This document shows, in pieces, positions 1 through 8,322 of a stretch of DNA of 16,905 nucleotides. Under the pieces are notes generated by a model that did not search any database, was not told where the DNA came from, and worked only from the letters and a program-made list of their open reading frames with translations. The stretch comes from Acanthaster planci (taxonomy: Eukaryota; Echinodermata; Asteroidea; Valvatida; Acanthasteridae). The position numbers were made by a program, and so were the translations under genes. The first letter of the stretch is position 1. Each line of letters begins with the position of its first letter. The stretch is taken from assembly GCF_001949145.1 (NCBI RefSeq), contig NW_019091429.1, positions 900,773 through 917,677 of the forward strand, read 5' to 3'.

Positions 1-636
1 TGGACACCAATGTTATGATTTACCCAACATTCTGCTACACTGAACATTCCCCTTTTGTTTCCAAATTTCACATTTACAGATAAGGTTTGCTTCCAAATTT
101 GACACATGCCCTGAGCTTAAAAATCTAGAAGGGCTAGAACATGACATTTGTCTCATTTTTAGGCAACTTGAAAGTAGCAAATAGAACTTTGTTCACGGGA
201 AGCCACTCTTTACTGTGTTCCTGGCATCTCTCTTATTTGGTGTAATCTGTTAAATGGGGTGGTGCCAGACTATTTAGGGTTCCATGCCGCACATTTTCTA
301 AAAAATATGGCTTAAAACATTTAAATGTAATTAATAACAAGTTATAAATTCTTTATCAGCATAAATGACACTGATTTGAAATGTTGTTTGTATATCAGTG
401 CATTCATATTTATTCTAAAATATTCTAACCTATTCTGGGTACTAAAGTAAACAAAGTTAACCTTGCTTTCAATTCAGTGTGGTCAACTTGTGATAAGGCC
501 AATGGGAGACTTTTGAGACTTTTGGTCTCAATGCATCACAGGAGGGCGTGCTTCAATGGTCCCAGAAGTATAGCATTCGTATTTCATTGCCCTTGCTTGT
601 TAGTAATCCCTACTCACTTAATAAATCTTCAAAAAT
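1..636. other. AT-rich stretch with no gene seen
   Basis: Stops occur often in all frames and I recognise no protein motif. The only open stretches start near its right end and run into the THAP pseudogene in other frames. The left end of the transposon that carries that pseudogene should lie somewhere in here, but I could not find a terminal inverted repeat or target-site duplication. Confidence 0.5.
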
Positions 637-839
637 ATGCCGGGAAGTTGCTGCGCTGTGCCTTGCTTTGGCTGCCATGGAGGGCATGTTTTCCCAAAAG
701 ATAAGAAACAGTGGTATTACTGGAGAGGGGCCATCAGACGTGCCAAATTAAATCAAGACGACCATGGTACCCAATGCTAGCAGTGTTGCATGCAAGGAGC
801 AGTTTGTAGAATCTGACTACGATGAAAAGTCTCTTCTAG
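637..839 (+). pseudogene. THAP zinc-finger exon of transposase, broken
   Basis: The ATG at 637 opens MPGSCCAVPCFGC, like the start of THAP domains, which bind DNA through a C2CH zinc site. In the same frame follow FPKDKKQW and WRGAIRRA, matching the FPKD...W and AIRR signatures. This frame hits a stop near 776. The rest of the domain continues in the next frame as ACKEQFVESDY, matching the usual C-x2-HF-x-SDY. The last zinc ligand, normally His, is Gln here, so the site would be incomplete even without the frameshift. The exon ends at a good donor (CTAG|GTAAGC) at 839/840. Confidence 0.75.
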
Positions 840-997
840 GTAAGCTCCAAACCAGATTTATTGAGAAAACTTCCCCATTTTAAAGGAAAATTTGGCATGT
901 AGAAGCTGTTTCAGTAGAAGCTGTTCCTAACCTACCAGTTTTAATGTAATAGTAAAGGGTACCTTCATTTTCCCCCCATTTTTACTTTTAATTGCAG
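840..997 (+). other. Intron inside the THAP domain of the dead transposase
   Basis: It runs from GTAAGC at 840 to a strong acceptor (pyrimidine-rich run, then TTGCAG) ending at 997. Joining the exons with G|GT keeps phase and brings in KKMAVPSQFP, the match to the AVPTxFP motif that closes THAP domains. The intron is therefore real for the original gene and lies within the zinc-finger domain. Confidence 0.65.
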
Positions 998-1340
998 GTT
1001 GCAAACTGAACAAGAAATTACTTAAGAAAATGGCTGTCCCAAGCCAGTTTCCATAAAGTAAAGTAGGGCTGTCTTCAGCAGCATCATCAAGAGAAAAAAT
1101 ACTAAAGAGTAGGAATGAGAAGAGAAGGCTTGACAAAGAAGAAGGTAAACAGGATCGGTGCAAGAAGAAACAACTGAGAATGATGTTCTTGAGCAAGATC
1201 TGAATTTGATTATGTAGGTTGACATTGAGAGTGAACCAGTCAATGAGGAGGTGCACATTCAAACTGATCCTCAACCAAGCCATTCCACCTGTACTTCTCT
1301 AACAAAGACAGACTGCATTCATCGGTTTACTATAGGTCAG
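998..1340 (+). pseudogene. Transposase linker: THAP end and basic region, broken
   Basis: It begins with the AVPSQFP tail of the THAP domain and then hits a stop (TAA at about 1055). The same frame then gives a Lys/Arg/Glu-rich stretch (SSREKILKSRNEKRRLDKEE), the charged linker usual after THAP domains in these transposases. After another stop, a short conserved-looking piece reads EVHIQTDPQPSHSTC, resembling the QTDP-containing linker of related proteins. At least two in-frame stops break it. Confidence 0.6.
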
Positions 1341-1506
1341 CTTTTCTTGACTCTAATAAAATACTGAAGATATATACTAAATTTTGAACTGTTGTTTATT
1401 CAGAATAAGTGAGTCAGAAGTTTACTGTGTCCTTGTAACCTGGATGAAATTCACAAGTCTTCAGTCGAGAGAAGTGAATAAATGGCGTAGCAGAGTCCGT
1501 GTCAGG

Positions 1507-2052
1507 TATTATGCTCCTTCAGATTTTAAGAGGAAATTCCCTACTACATGGGGCTATCTGTGATGGATTTGAATCTCCTGTAAAGAAACCCATAGCCCCC
1601 ATTGCACAGCAGTCAACCTTTCTACTTGCAACAATCAAAATATAGCAAAAGCAGTTGTAGGAGTGACCCAAGGGGGGACTTGTCAGCTATGTGTCTTGTG
1701 CCCATGGAGGTTCGATGAATGACTGACAAATAGTAAGGCACAGTGGACTAAACAAGGGAACAGATTCAGGAGACGCCATCCTGGTGGACAAGGGATTTGA
1801 TATTCAGGACATTTTTGCACCAGTAGATGTCATCATAAACATCCCACTTTATTCAGGAAAAAGAATCGAATGTCAGGAAAGACTGTTATCAAGGATAGGA
1901 AAATCTTCAGCAAGCAAGTCCATGTTGAGAGAAGTATTGATTTTGGCAAAACATTCAAAATCTTGACCCAGCCCCTCAATCAGACAGAGATGATTTGGGC
2001 ATCTGATGTAGCTTTGATTGTTTTATGTTTCTTATTTCCGAAAATGCAATAA
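1507..2052 (+). pseudogene. DDE transposase catalytic domain, frameshifted
   Basis: Pieces match the DDE_Tnp_4 endonuclease domain, which cuts and joins transposon ends. They are APSDFKRKFPTT (1510-1545); CDGFE (GAT at 1562-1564, expected first catalytic Asp) followed by KKPIAPIAQQSTF; the GGSM region (about 1705-1725); VDKGFDIQDIFAP with INIP (GAC at 1787-1789, second Asp); and VHVERSIDFGKTFKIL with LNQTE (GAG at 1927-1929, Glu). The first two acidic positions share one frame and the Glu is in another, with the shift close to 1862-1870. Stops also lie between the first pieces. All three acidic positions survive, but the reading frame does not. Confidence 0.8.
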
Positions 2053-2066
2053 TTGTAGTGACTGTA

Positions 2067-2224
2067 GTGACTGGGCTCCAGTCCCCTGAACCTGGTAATA
2101 ATAGTTGTGACTGGGCTTCAGTCCCTTGAACCTGGTAATAATTGTTGTGACTGGGCTTCAGTCCCTTGAACCTGGTAATAATTGTTGTGACTGGGATTCT
2201 GTCCCCTGAACCTGGTAATAATAG
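2067..2224 (+). repeat. Tandem repeat, four copies of a 40-bp unit
   Basis: Units start at 2067, 2107, 2147 and 2187, exactly 40 bases apart. Each begins GTGACTGGG and ends CCTGGTAATAAT plus a few bases. Copies 2 and 3 are almost identical. Copy 4 has changed in the middle (GGGATTCTGTCCC in place of GGGCTTCAGTCCC). The first three units hold a small inverted repeat, GACTG...CAGTC. A shorter partial repeat (TAGTGACTG) precedes unit 1. The array starts 14 bases after the transposase frame ends, so it may be the 3' subterminal part of that transposon. Confidence 0.9.
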
Positions 2225-3972
2225 GACATTTCACTTCAACAATACCATCATTGTCAACAAGGCCATCTAGTGAACATGTCAGTTATGGGATGTCTGGACA
2301 TCCATGGATTCCACAACTCTGCACCACATTTCCTGTCTTACTGCAGTAGGCCTTAAATACAGCAACAGATTTTTTACTTAGAGGCCATGATCTGTAGGTT
2401 TACTGGAAAACCCTGAGATAACAGTTAACCGCTTCGCGCTTAGTTATTAGGTATAAAGAAAACGAACCCAAAACCAGGTCCCCCCCCCGGCAGCAAGTGG
2501 TCAACCTTTGAAAATAACACCCGACAGGACCAGAATGAGAACAGCTTTGATCATAAAAAGACCCCCCAAAAAAAACAAACAAAAGGAGATGAAAACCCCA
2601 TAGATGTTCTGTTTGCAACAGAACATCTATGAAATGAACTGTAGGTATTTGTTGGTATCCCTTTGCTACCATTCCATCTCTTTCTTGTATGCAGTAATTC
2701 AGTGGCCCCATGCTGTGCTCTAATATAAATAAATACTGCCACAATGGTACTGGGCATGAGATTTCAGCTCTCCTTTTTCTGCTACCTTGGGAGAAGTTCA
2801 AACGTTTGAACTTTATTTTCTGGTGAAACTGGAATTTCAGAGTTGGGGGACTCACAGGACATGTTGTTGAAAATCCCCAAATCAGGTTGCCTTTGAAAGT
2901 GAAGACAAATGTAAATGATAAGATCTTCCACTGAAGGCCTAATAAATGTAATTTTGCTGAGTATTACTAATTGTTTTCTTCTTACTACATTTAAGTCAAA
3001 ACATGCAACATAAAGCAATTCAATTTTGTTTTATCAAAAGAAATATACATGTATTAAGAACAGATGTTAATGACTTAGAATAAAAGACAGAAGCTAACAC
3101 AGTCTTTATTTTATAATATTAATGTGCACGTATCCAGTTACTTTGTGCTAACTGTCAGTGAGCTGTGAATGTGTGGGTGTATGGTGTAAGAAAAATTTTG
3201 CTTCAGCATTTGCTGCAAGGCAAAGATTGTAACTCAAAATAAATTCTCAAAAATAAAAAGTAACGACAGAGATTGGGTTTTGTGACTTGACTCACAGAAA
3301 TCTTTGTTAAATATTTTGAAACCTACATGTACATGCATGACAATTTCAAACAGTTTTACATTGTTAATTCGGACAAACATGTATACGTATGCAATTGTAA
3401 GTCTGGTGCTTTATTCTTGCAATTACCAGTATCTCTCTCAGCAATCAATGTGACAATACTACATGCTGCATACATTGTGAATTCTTTTTGCTTGGACTCA
3501 ATGCAAATGCCTTCTTACAGAAATACGGTCATGAACATGTAATTATCAGAGTGTATTGGGTACTGTAAACATTCATTGAGCTATTTGCCCTCAAAAGCCT
3601 AATGTTTTTCAAGTGAAAGTGAAGTGAATTGGACATCAGGAGACATTTGCAACCAAAGTCACTCAAGTTGCAGTCTTTGAACTTCTGAAAGTCTGATTAT
3701 TTTATCGGACATGACAAGTTCATGTTCATTTTTTGCTTTCATGCTAAGTGTGATCTGGCCTTAAGGTGGTCACATTCACGGGGGGGACTTCATTTTTGAA
3801 TGGGTGTTTGCAGCCAAATATATACCAAATGGTCACAGTATGGACAAATCTTTGATAGACCCCATCATGTTCATTATGGTATTGGAAACCACAGGACATT
3901 TGAGTTTTTACCTATTCTCAAAAGGAATTGTTTCCACCATATTTTAAGAGCTTTCTGTATCTTTGTTTACAG
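2225..3972. other. No gene seen; probable intron or upstream DNA of COLGALT
   Basis: I find no earlier COLGALT exon here on the + strand, although the exon at 3973 needs one upstream. A 151-codon open frame on the - strand (2855-2400) has no recognisable motif and crosses C- and A-rich simple tracts and a perfect hairpin, so I do not call it. Small features are the hairpin at 2598-2630, a C run near 2480, and TACATGTA-type words near 3325. Confidence 0.5.
2598..2630. repeat. Perfect inverted repeat, 15-bp arms, 3-base loop
   Basis: Arm 2598-2612 is the exact reverse complement of 2616-2630, with TGC between. It starts CATAGATG and ends CATCTATG. There is no T run after it and no gene beside it, so it is not a bacterial-type terminator. 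It could form a hairpin in RNA or single-stranded DNA, or be the scar of a local inverted duplication. Confidence 0.9.
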
Positions 3973-5114
3973 CTACATTGGTCGCAAAATAATGGAAAGG
4001 GACTATGAGAATTATGTTGATGGTTTCATGCACGTCGTCAAACCAAGCTACACATACTGGACTCTGAGCTACATGCTTACTTTTGATGGAGCCCAAAAGC
4101 TGTTATCACAAGAGCCCCTGGGAAAGATGATACCAGTTGATGAGTACATACCAATCATGTTTGATGTACATCCAGAGTAAGTGTTCTTTTAGTTCAAGAA
4201 TACTTTACCAGAAAAGGTTGTTGAACATGCACTTACATGTAAAACCAGAGTACCTGAGCTCCGTTTTGAAGCAAAACAAGTTGCATAATTGAAGTCTGAC
4301 ATTGCATTATAAGCTGTTTAATAGTTGCCCATCCTTGTGCCAACAGGAATGACTGGGCTCATGCATTTCATCCGCGTGACCTCAAAGCATATTCGGTCAA
4401 CCCACTTCTTGTGGAACCAACACACTACACTGGGGAAGAGAAATACATCAGTGATACAGAAACAAAGGACATTTGGGAGTATGTTTTGCAAAGAGAAGGA
4501 ACTTCAGATAAAGCTGGTAAATCAATTTGTAATGCATTTCAAGATTTTGAAGTTGTTCTTCATAAATATCAACCAGTATCAGTTAAGTGGAGTCATTGCC
4601 ATGCACATTCCCATTGTGGTCCAATAGCTGAAAGATAGCAGTATGAAACTGCTCTGTCTAGTTCTGGAATGAGATTTTATTTTCTTATTTACATGACTCA
4701 CTGCTAAAGGGAAGAGTAGGTAAAAGATACATTATTCTCTGTGATTTCACACACTTGTGTTAATTGTACACTACATTGTATCTTTATGTGCAATGTTATT
4801 TTGACTGGGCAGGTTTTAGTAAGCAGCAAAAGGATGCCAGTGATGACCCAAAATCAAGCAAAGGAAGACTAGATTTAATGGAACAACATGAAGATGACAA
4901 GCACACAGGAAACAAGGTGTGGAATGATGGACAAAGGATGCATGGACATGGTACAATGCCGAGTGCTGATGACAGTTTAAATGGCACTCATGCTGTAGAA
5001 CTCACTGCAAATAAGAAACTAGATTCTCAAGATAGTTCAGCTGAGTCATCTAATCCTGATGCTGAAAGGGACAGAGCTGCTTCTGAGGACATAAATACTC
5101 ACACTGAGTTATGA
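3973..5114 (+). CDS. COLGALT: Procollagen galactosyltransferase (GT25), 3' end, three exons
   Basis: These enzymes transfer galactose from UDP-galactose to hydroxylysine in collagen, in the endoplasmic reticulum. Exons are 3973-4176, 4347-4516 and 4813-5114; phases join exactly, giving 224 residues and a TGA stop. Family motifs in order are YIGRKIM (residues 1-7), YTYWTLSYMLTFDGAQKLL, GKMIPVDEYIPIMFDVHP, LKAYSVNPLLVEPTHYTG and YISDTETKDIW (SDTET at about residue 103). Residues from about 113 to the end form a hydrophilic Asp/Ser/Lys-rich tail, about twice as long as in vertebrate members as I recall them. It ends HTEL, a KDEL-type ER retrieval signal, which fits the known location. The first base (C) completes a split codon, so upstream exons with the start and most of the enzyme are missing from the window. 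I cannot tell whether this is the COLGALT1/2 orthologue or a CERCAM-like paralogue. Confidence 0.92.
4177..4346 (+). other. COLGALT intron, 170 bases
   Basis: Donor GA|GTAAGT at 4177 and acceptor GCCAACAG ending at 4346. The split codon GA|G gives Glu, followed by NDWAHAF, which continues the GT25 alignment. Reading through the donor would instead give an immediate stop. Confidence 0.9.
4517..4812 (+). other. COLGALT intron, 296 bases
   Basis: Donor CTG|GTAAAT at 4517 and acceptor GACTGGGCAG ending at 4812. The split codon G|GT gives Gly and leads into FSKQQKDAS of the tail. The acceptor has a weak pyrimidine tract, but phase and the open frame to HTEL support it. An 18-base word at 4616-4633 recurs in the presumed 3' UTR at 5226-5243. 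Confidence 0.8.
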
Positions 5115-5410
5115 CATCAACCAACACAATATCCTCAATAACAAGATGATAGTTGAGACTATATTAGGCGCATTACACTCTCTTACTGAATGAACTTTCA
5201 ACAGCTGGTGCGTCCCATTTCTTGTGTGGTCCAGTAGCTAAAAAACTTTCATTTTATAGATAGAAATTAATAGCATAAAATGCCTCTTTACCTGAAAACT
5301 TAATAGGACATGAACACAGGACAATAGGACATAAGATGGAAAATAGTCACAAATTTCAATATGACACATAGTGCGGGAAATATTAAAAATGACTTCAGTG
5401 CTGTGTCCAT
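5115..5410 (+). other. Presumed COLGALT 3' UTR with candidate poly(A) signal
   Basis: No canonical AATAAA follows the stop closely. ATTAAA at 5382-5387, followed within about 15-40 bases by GT-rich sequence (GTGCTGTGTCC...GGTATGTT), is the best candidate for cleavage and polyadenylation. This is inferred from sequence only; later signals are possible. Confidence 0.35.
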
Positions 5411-6309
5411 ATGGTATGTTATACTCACAAGTTCAAAGGTTTTAATGAATACAATTCTTGGTTCTCTCCTCTCCTTTTTTTCAGTGGAACTGTGTCAGTA
5501 AAATTTGCGTTATGATTCTCAAAAGCATGCATTTTTTTAAAAGTAGTAGGTACCAAGTACATAAAGCTGTATGTAGCTTGTCTTAGATGAACCAAGGGTT
5601 GTTAAAGAATTAATAATTCCGGAGAGCATGGAGGTTCCAAACTGCTTTTATGTATGCAAGGAAATGATTTACAGGGTAGTCTATGTACATATATGAGGTA
5701 GTAATACTGTTAGCAAGTAAATTATAATTTGAGCTTTTAAGCTTTTCACGATGAAGTTGGCAAGTTAGTGAGAGAGGTTTGCAGTAGCACCATGCAAGGG
5801 TATCTCTTGTTGTCAGGCAATCTCCTGATGACGGACAGAGCATACAGTCCTAAACATTGAGTACCTCCTGGTTCTCTACAGAACCACACGTACTCCTAAG
5901 TTATAATCAGAGTTATAATACAAAATAAGAATAACATGTCTAGATTTCAAATTACACATATTTCAATTTTAACGTAACAGTTGTCACAATAAGGTTGCCA
6001 TTGTGTTGATTTTTTTCCATTAATATGCCTCATGTAAGGTGTGATATATTGGCTAGGAATGGTGCTAATTTTCTTTTATGTCATCATAAATACCTCAGTT
6101 TACCCAGTCCAACAGTCGACAGACAGCCCTTCATGTGGGTGGTTTTAACAGATGGCAAAACTACCAACTGGCTTTAAACACTTTCCCAATTTCTATGAGG
6201 TTTTTACTAAAACCACTTGTATAATTTTATTTGTTGTGAGACAGGCATGCATATAAAATGGCCAATTAGTCCATATTTCACAGAGCCAAAAGATTACTAC
6301 ACCACCACT
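5411..6309. other. No gene seen
   Basis: AT-rich spacer between COLGALT and the LINE fragment. Open frames are short and carry no motif I recognise, including the 77-codon frame on the - strand (5843-5610). The lost 3' end of the LINE could start at its right edge, but I see no poly-A or short tandem tail marking it. Confidence 0.45.
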
Positions 6310-6359
6310 GCTGCACTCTTCATCTCATCATGCAGTGCCAACGAGTGAGTGCCAATTTC

Positions 6360-7140
6360 AGTACAAGGAGATTCAGCACTCGCATGCAAGAGGCACACAT
6401 TGGTACCACAGGAGGGGTTTTATATTTTCCTGCATTAAATCGCATACCCAAAGTGGCAGCCAATCTGATGAGGTTGTTGAGATCAGCTGGCATTAATTTC
6501 TCATCTTCCCTATGAGGCAGTCATCAGCAAATCTTGTTTCACTCCTGACAACACATTAGATGTCATTTATGAAAAGAAGAAATGAATGTGGTCCCAACAC
6601 AGTCCCCTGTGGTGCACCACTGAGAACAGCCTGTTGCTAAGAAACACAACAATCCACTGTTTGATTTTGCCCCTGATCAGTGATGCCATAACAATTGATC
6701 TTATGAAGACGTTTCTGATGCGGTATCATATTGAACACCTTTGAAAAAATCGAAAACTGCTATATCAGTGAATAAACCATTGTTGTGATTACAGGCTAGA
6801 TCATGATAAGTTAAGATCAGTTGACTCTCACGAGAGCACCTTCTATGGTAAGCATGTTGATTCTCTGCTAGAATTTTGAACTGGTCAGCAATGTGCTCCA
6901 ATAATTTGCAGCACACTGAGGTCAAAGACAACAATCTGTAATTCACTGGGTCCAATTTGATACCCTTCGTAAACTAGGGTTATATTGGTTTTCTGTTAGT
7001 TGCTCGCCTGTGTCCACAGATTGTTGGAAGGTGTGTGTGAGAAAGGGGGTGATCTGTTCTACTGCCAGTTGGAGAGTTCTGTTTGGTATTTCATCCAGCC
7101 CAACTGCTTTGGAGACATCCATTGAACTTATTGGGATCAT
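6360..7140 (-). pseudogene. LINE reverse transcriptase, frameshifted
   Basis: The frame 7140-6943 carries SKAVGLDEIPNRTLQLAVEQI and LTHTFQQSVDTGE, the N-terminal RT block. The next frame (6955-6701) gives DPVNYRLLSLTSVCCKLLEHI, then SRESQLILTYHDLA and VFDFFKGV with the expected first catalytic Asp. Further on come LSGAPQGTVLGPHSFLLFIND (codons at 6624 down to about 6562) and FADDCLI (6531-6511) with the catalytic Asp pair. The two Asp boxes are kept, but frames change near 6950 and near 6710 and there are stops, so no active protein can be made. Confidence 0.85.
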
Positions 7141-7282
7141 TAGTAGCTGTCATGTTGTCCACATACATGTAAACCTGATGAGCTTTGCAGAGAGCACAAT
7201 CCACATATCTGTGAATGGACTTAAATTTATCTCAATCAGATTATTGACTGAATTTTTGGCATGGACATAGTCTTTTTTTTTT

Positions 7283-7525
7283 TCAATTGAGACACAAAAT
7301 GTGAGCGGACAACCATCGTGGCGTCACTTTCCTTTGAACAGTCTTCTGCGGCACTAATTCCTTGACAATGTTGTTTAAGCAATTCCTAAAAAAGGCCCAG
7401 TTTGATTCAATAGTACATGTTGGTCTGGGTCGTAAAAAAACATCTCTCAGTGCAGCTGTAGCCACTCCAAAATTTGCTTCGTCTGCACTTTTCCGCTTAA
7501 CCCTAACAGTCCTCAATTCCTTCAC
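7283..7525 (-). pseudogene. LINE ORF2 linker between endonuclease and RT
   Basis: The 80-codon frame contains WAFFRNCLNNIVKELVPQKTVQRKVTPRWLSAHI. This resembles the linker of CR1/L2-like ORF2 proteins, which usually has the pattern W...F...L..I...VP.K......PW. It lies at the expected distance between the SDHE box and the RT. Its start overlaps an arm of the 20-bp inverted repeat at 7496-7557. Confidence 0.65.
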
Positions 7526-7557
7526 CTGTTGGAGGACTGAGGACTGTTAGGGTTAAG
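7496..7557. repeat. Perfect inverted repeat, 20-bp arms, inside the LINE
   Basis: Arm 7496-7515 is the exact reverse complement of 7538-7557, with 22 bases between. The arms contain CCCTAA / TTAGGG, the animal telomere hexamer, but only once per arm, so this is not a telomeric tract. The position inside a LINE reading frame suggests one arm is a local inverted copy of the other. Confidence 0.88.
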
Positions 7558-8028
7558 GATACTTTTTGGTGGTTTTGAGGTGTAGACAGCCTTGATAGAG
7601 AAGTCAGCTAGGACCGTTTCATGATCACTCAATCCAGACACTGCATGAGTGTTTTAGTTGTGAACAAGTCAAGCTTATTCTCAATGCAGGTGGTTGGATC
7701 TTAACGGGTAGTAGAGCCAACCAACTGCTCTAGGTGATACTCGTTAGCAAAAGATATATTTCATGGTGGGTATCTCAATAATTTGAGATTGTAGGCAATT
7801 CTGTGGATAAGTTGTGTCATCTGGGCTCCAGAGTATATTGTTGAAATCCCCTTTTAAAATTATGAAGGGGGAGTTTAAATATTGGTATAGCCTACAGGCT
7901 AGACCAATCATCGGTGGAGATATGCACATGTTTGCCAAGTGGTGTGTAGTTGAATGCATCCAAGGAGATGCTTCATGGTCTGCATCAACTCCGGTGTTGA
8001 GGAGGCCATCAAAGAGATGCTGGTACAT
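7553..8028 (-). pseudogene. LINE APE-type endonuclease fragment
   Basis: The frame 8028-7744 contains PFIILKGDFNNILWSPDD, matching the GDFN motif of AP-endonuclease-like LINE endonucleases, which nick the target DNA to prime reverse transcription. Beyond its stop, the same - strand direction gives HLEQLVGSTTR, then NKLDLFTT, and after a frame change GLSDHETVLADFSIK, matching the conserved SDHE box near the end of the domain. At least one stop and one frameshift interrupt it. The N-terminal catalytic half is not visible. Confidence 0.75.
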
Positions 8029-8209
8029 TTACCACTATACTAGGACACCAAGTAATATATCTTGCCATCAGTTATATCTGTAACTGGGATGCTTTATTTG
8101 GTTAGGTTTGTTTTTCATGTTTCAATGAGAATGTAATTTTGTTGCTCATATTGACAAAGGGTTTTTATTTTTAAATAACCCTTTTGCATATTAAATTTGA
8201 ATCCAATCT

Positions 8210-8322
8210 GAGGCATTGGACTTGCGAGGTATCGTACTTATGAGGCTTCAGACTTATGGATTTTTCTTCAAATGCTTTTTTCGGACTTATGAGGCATCGG
8301 AATGATGAGGCATTAGACTTAT
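8210..8322 (+). repeat. Cluster of a 16-bp repeat (five units)
   Basis: Units resembling GAGGCATCGGACTTAT lie at 8210-8225, 8226-8241 and 8242-8257. After a 33-base T-rich spacer that ends in GGACTTAT, two more lie at 8291-8306 and 8307-8322. Units differ at 2-5 positions, so the array is old. A 16-base period is not a multiple of three, which argues against a coding repeat. I do not recognise a named family. Confidence 0.8.

Larger units (their letters stand above)
637..2052 (+). mobile_element. Decayed DNA transposon with THAP domain and DDE transposase
   Basis: The parts are in the order known for THAP-domain transposases of the DDE_Tnp_4 type (ISL2EU / Harbinger-related elements). They are an N-terminal THAP zinc finger (637-839), an intron (840-997), a basic coiled-coil-like linker (998 to about 1340), and a DDE catalytic domain (about 1507-2052). 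Stops and frame changes occur in every part, so it is a dead copy. The helix-turn-helix region normally found before the catalytic domain is poorly kept between 1340 and 1500. The outer ends are not resolved: no terminal repeats were found, and the coordinates cover only the recognisable coding part. The family assignment rests on motif recall and not on a search. Confidence 0.8.
6310..8060 (-). mobile_element. Decayed LINE (non-LTR retrotransposon), endonuclease plus RT
   Basis: Read on the - strand, the pieces follow the order of an APE-type LINE ORF2: endonuclease (about 8030-7560), linker (7525-7283), then reverse transcriptase (about 7140-6360). Sequences such as SMDVSKAVGLDEIPNRTLQ, VNYRLLSLTSVCCKLLEHI and LSGAPQGTVLGP place it in the broad CR1/L2/Jockey-like group; I cannot name the clade. 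Several frameshifts and stops break it. The 5' part of the endonuclease is missing or unreadable beyond about 8060, and sequence after the FADD box fades by about 6310. Confidence 0.85.

Noticed and set aside
927-1283. 118-codon open frame on the - strand, Leu/Ser/Phe-rich
   Set aside because: It is the antisense shadow of the Lys/Glu-rich linker of the THAP/DDE transposase pseudogene on the + strand.
2400-2855. 151-codon open frame on the - strand, the longest in the window
   Set aside because: No domain or signal I recognise; it crosses a C run, an A-rich tract and a perfect hairpin, and the codon content looks random.
3800-3972. Possible upstream extension of the first COLGALT exon
   Set aside because: The frame is open from 3800, but the sequence before 3973 does not match GT25 proteins, and a pyrimidine-rich acceptor (TTTGTTTACAG) ends at 3972.
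4764-4812. Upstream part of the open frame leading into the last COLGALT exon
   Set aside because: The acceptor at 4812 gives the exact phase needed after 4516; the earlier codons are intron.
7546-7557. Interstitial telomere repeat (TTAGGGTTAAGG)
   Set aside because: Only one TTAGGG unit is present, and it is explained as an arm of the inverted repeat.
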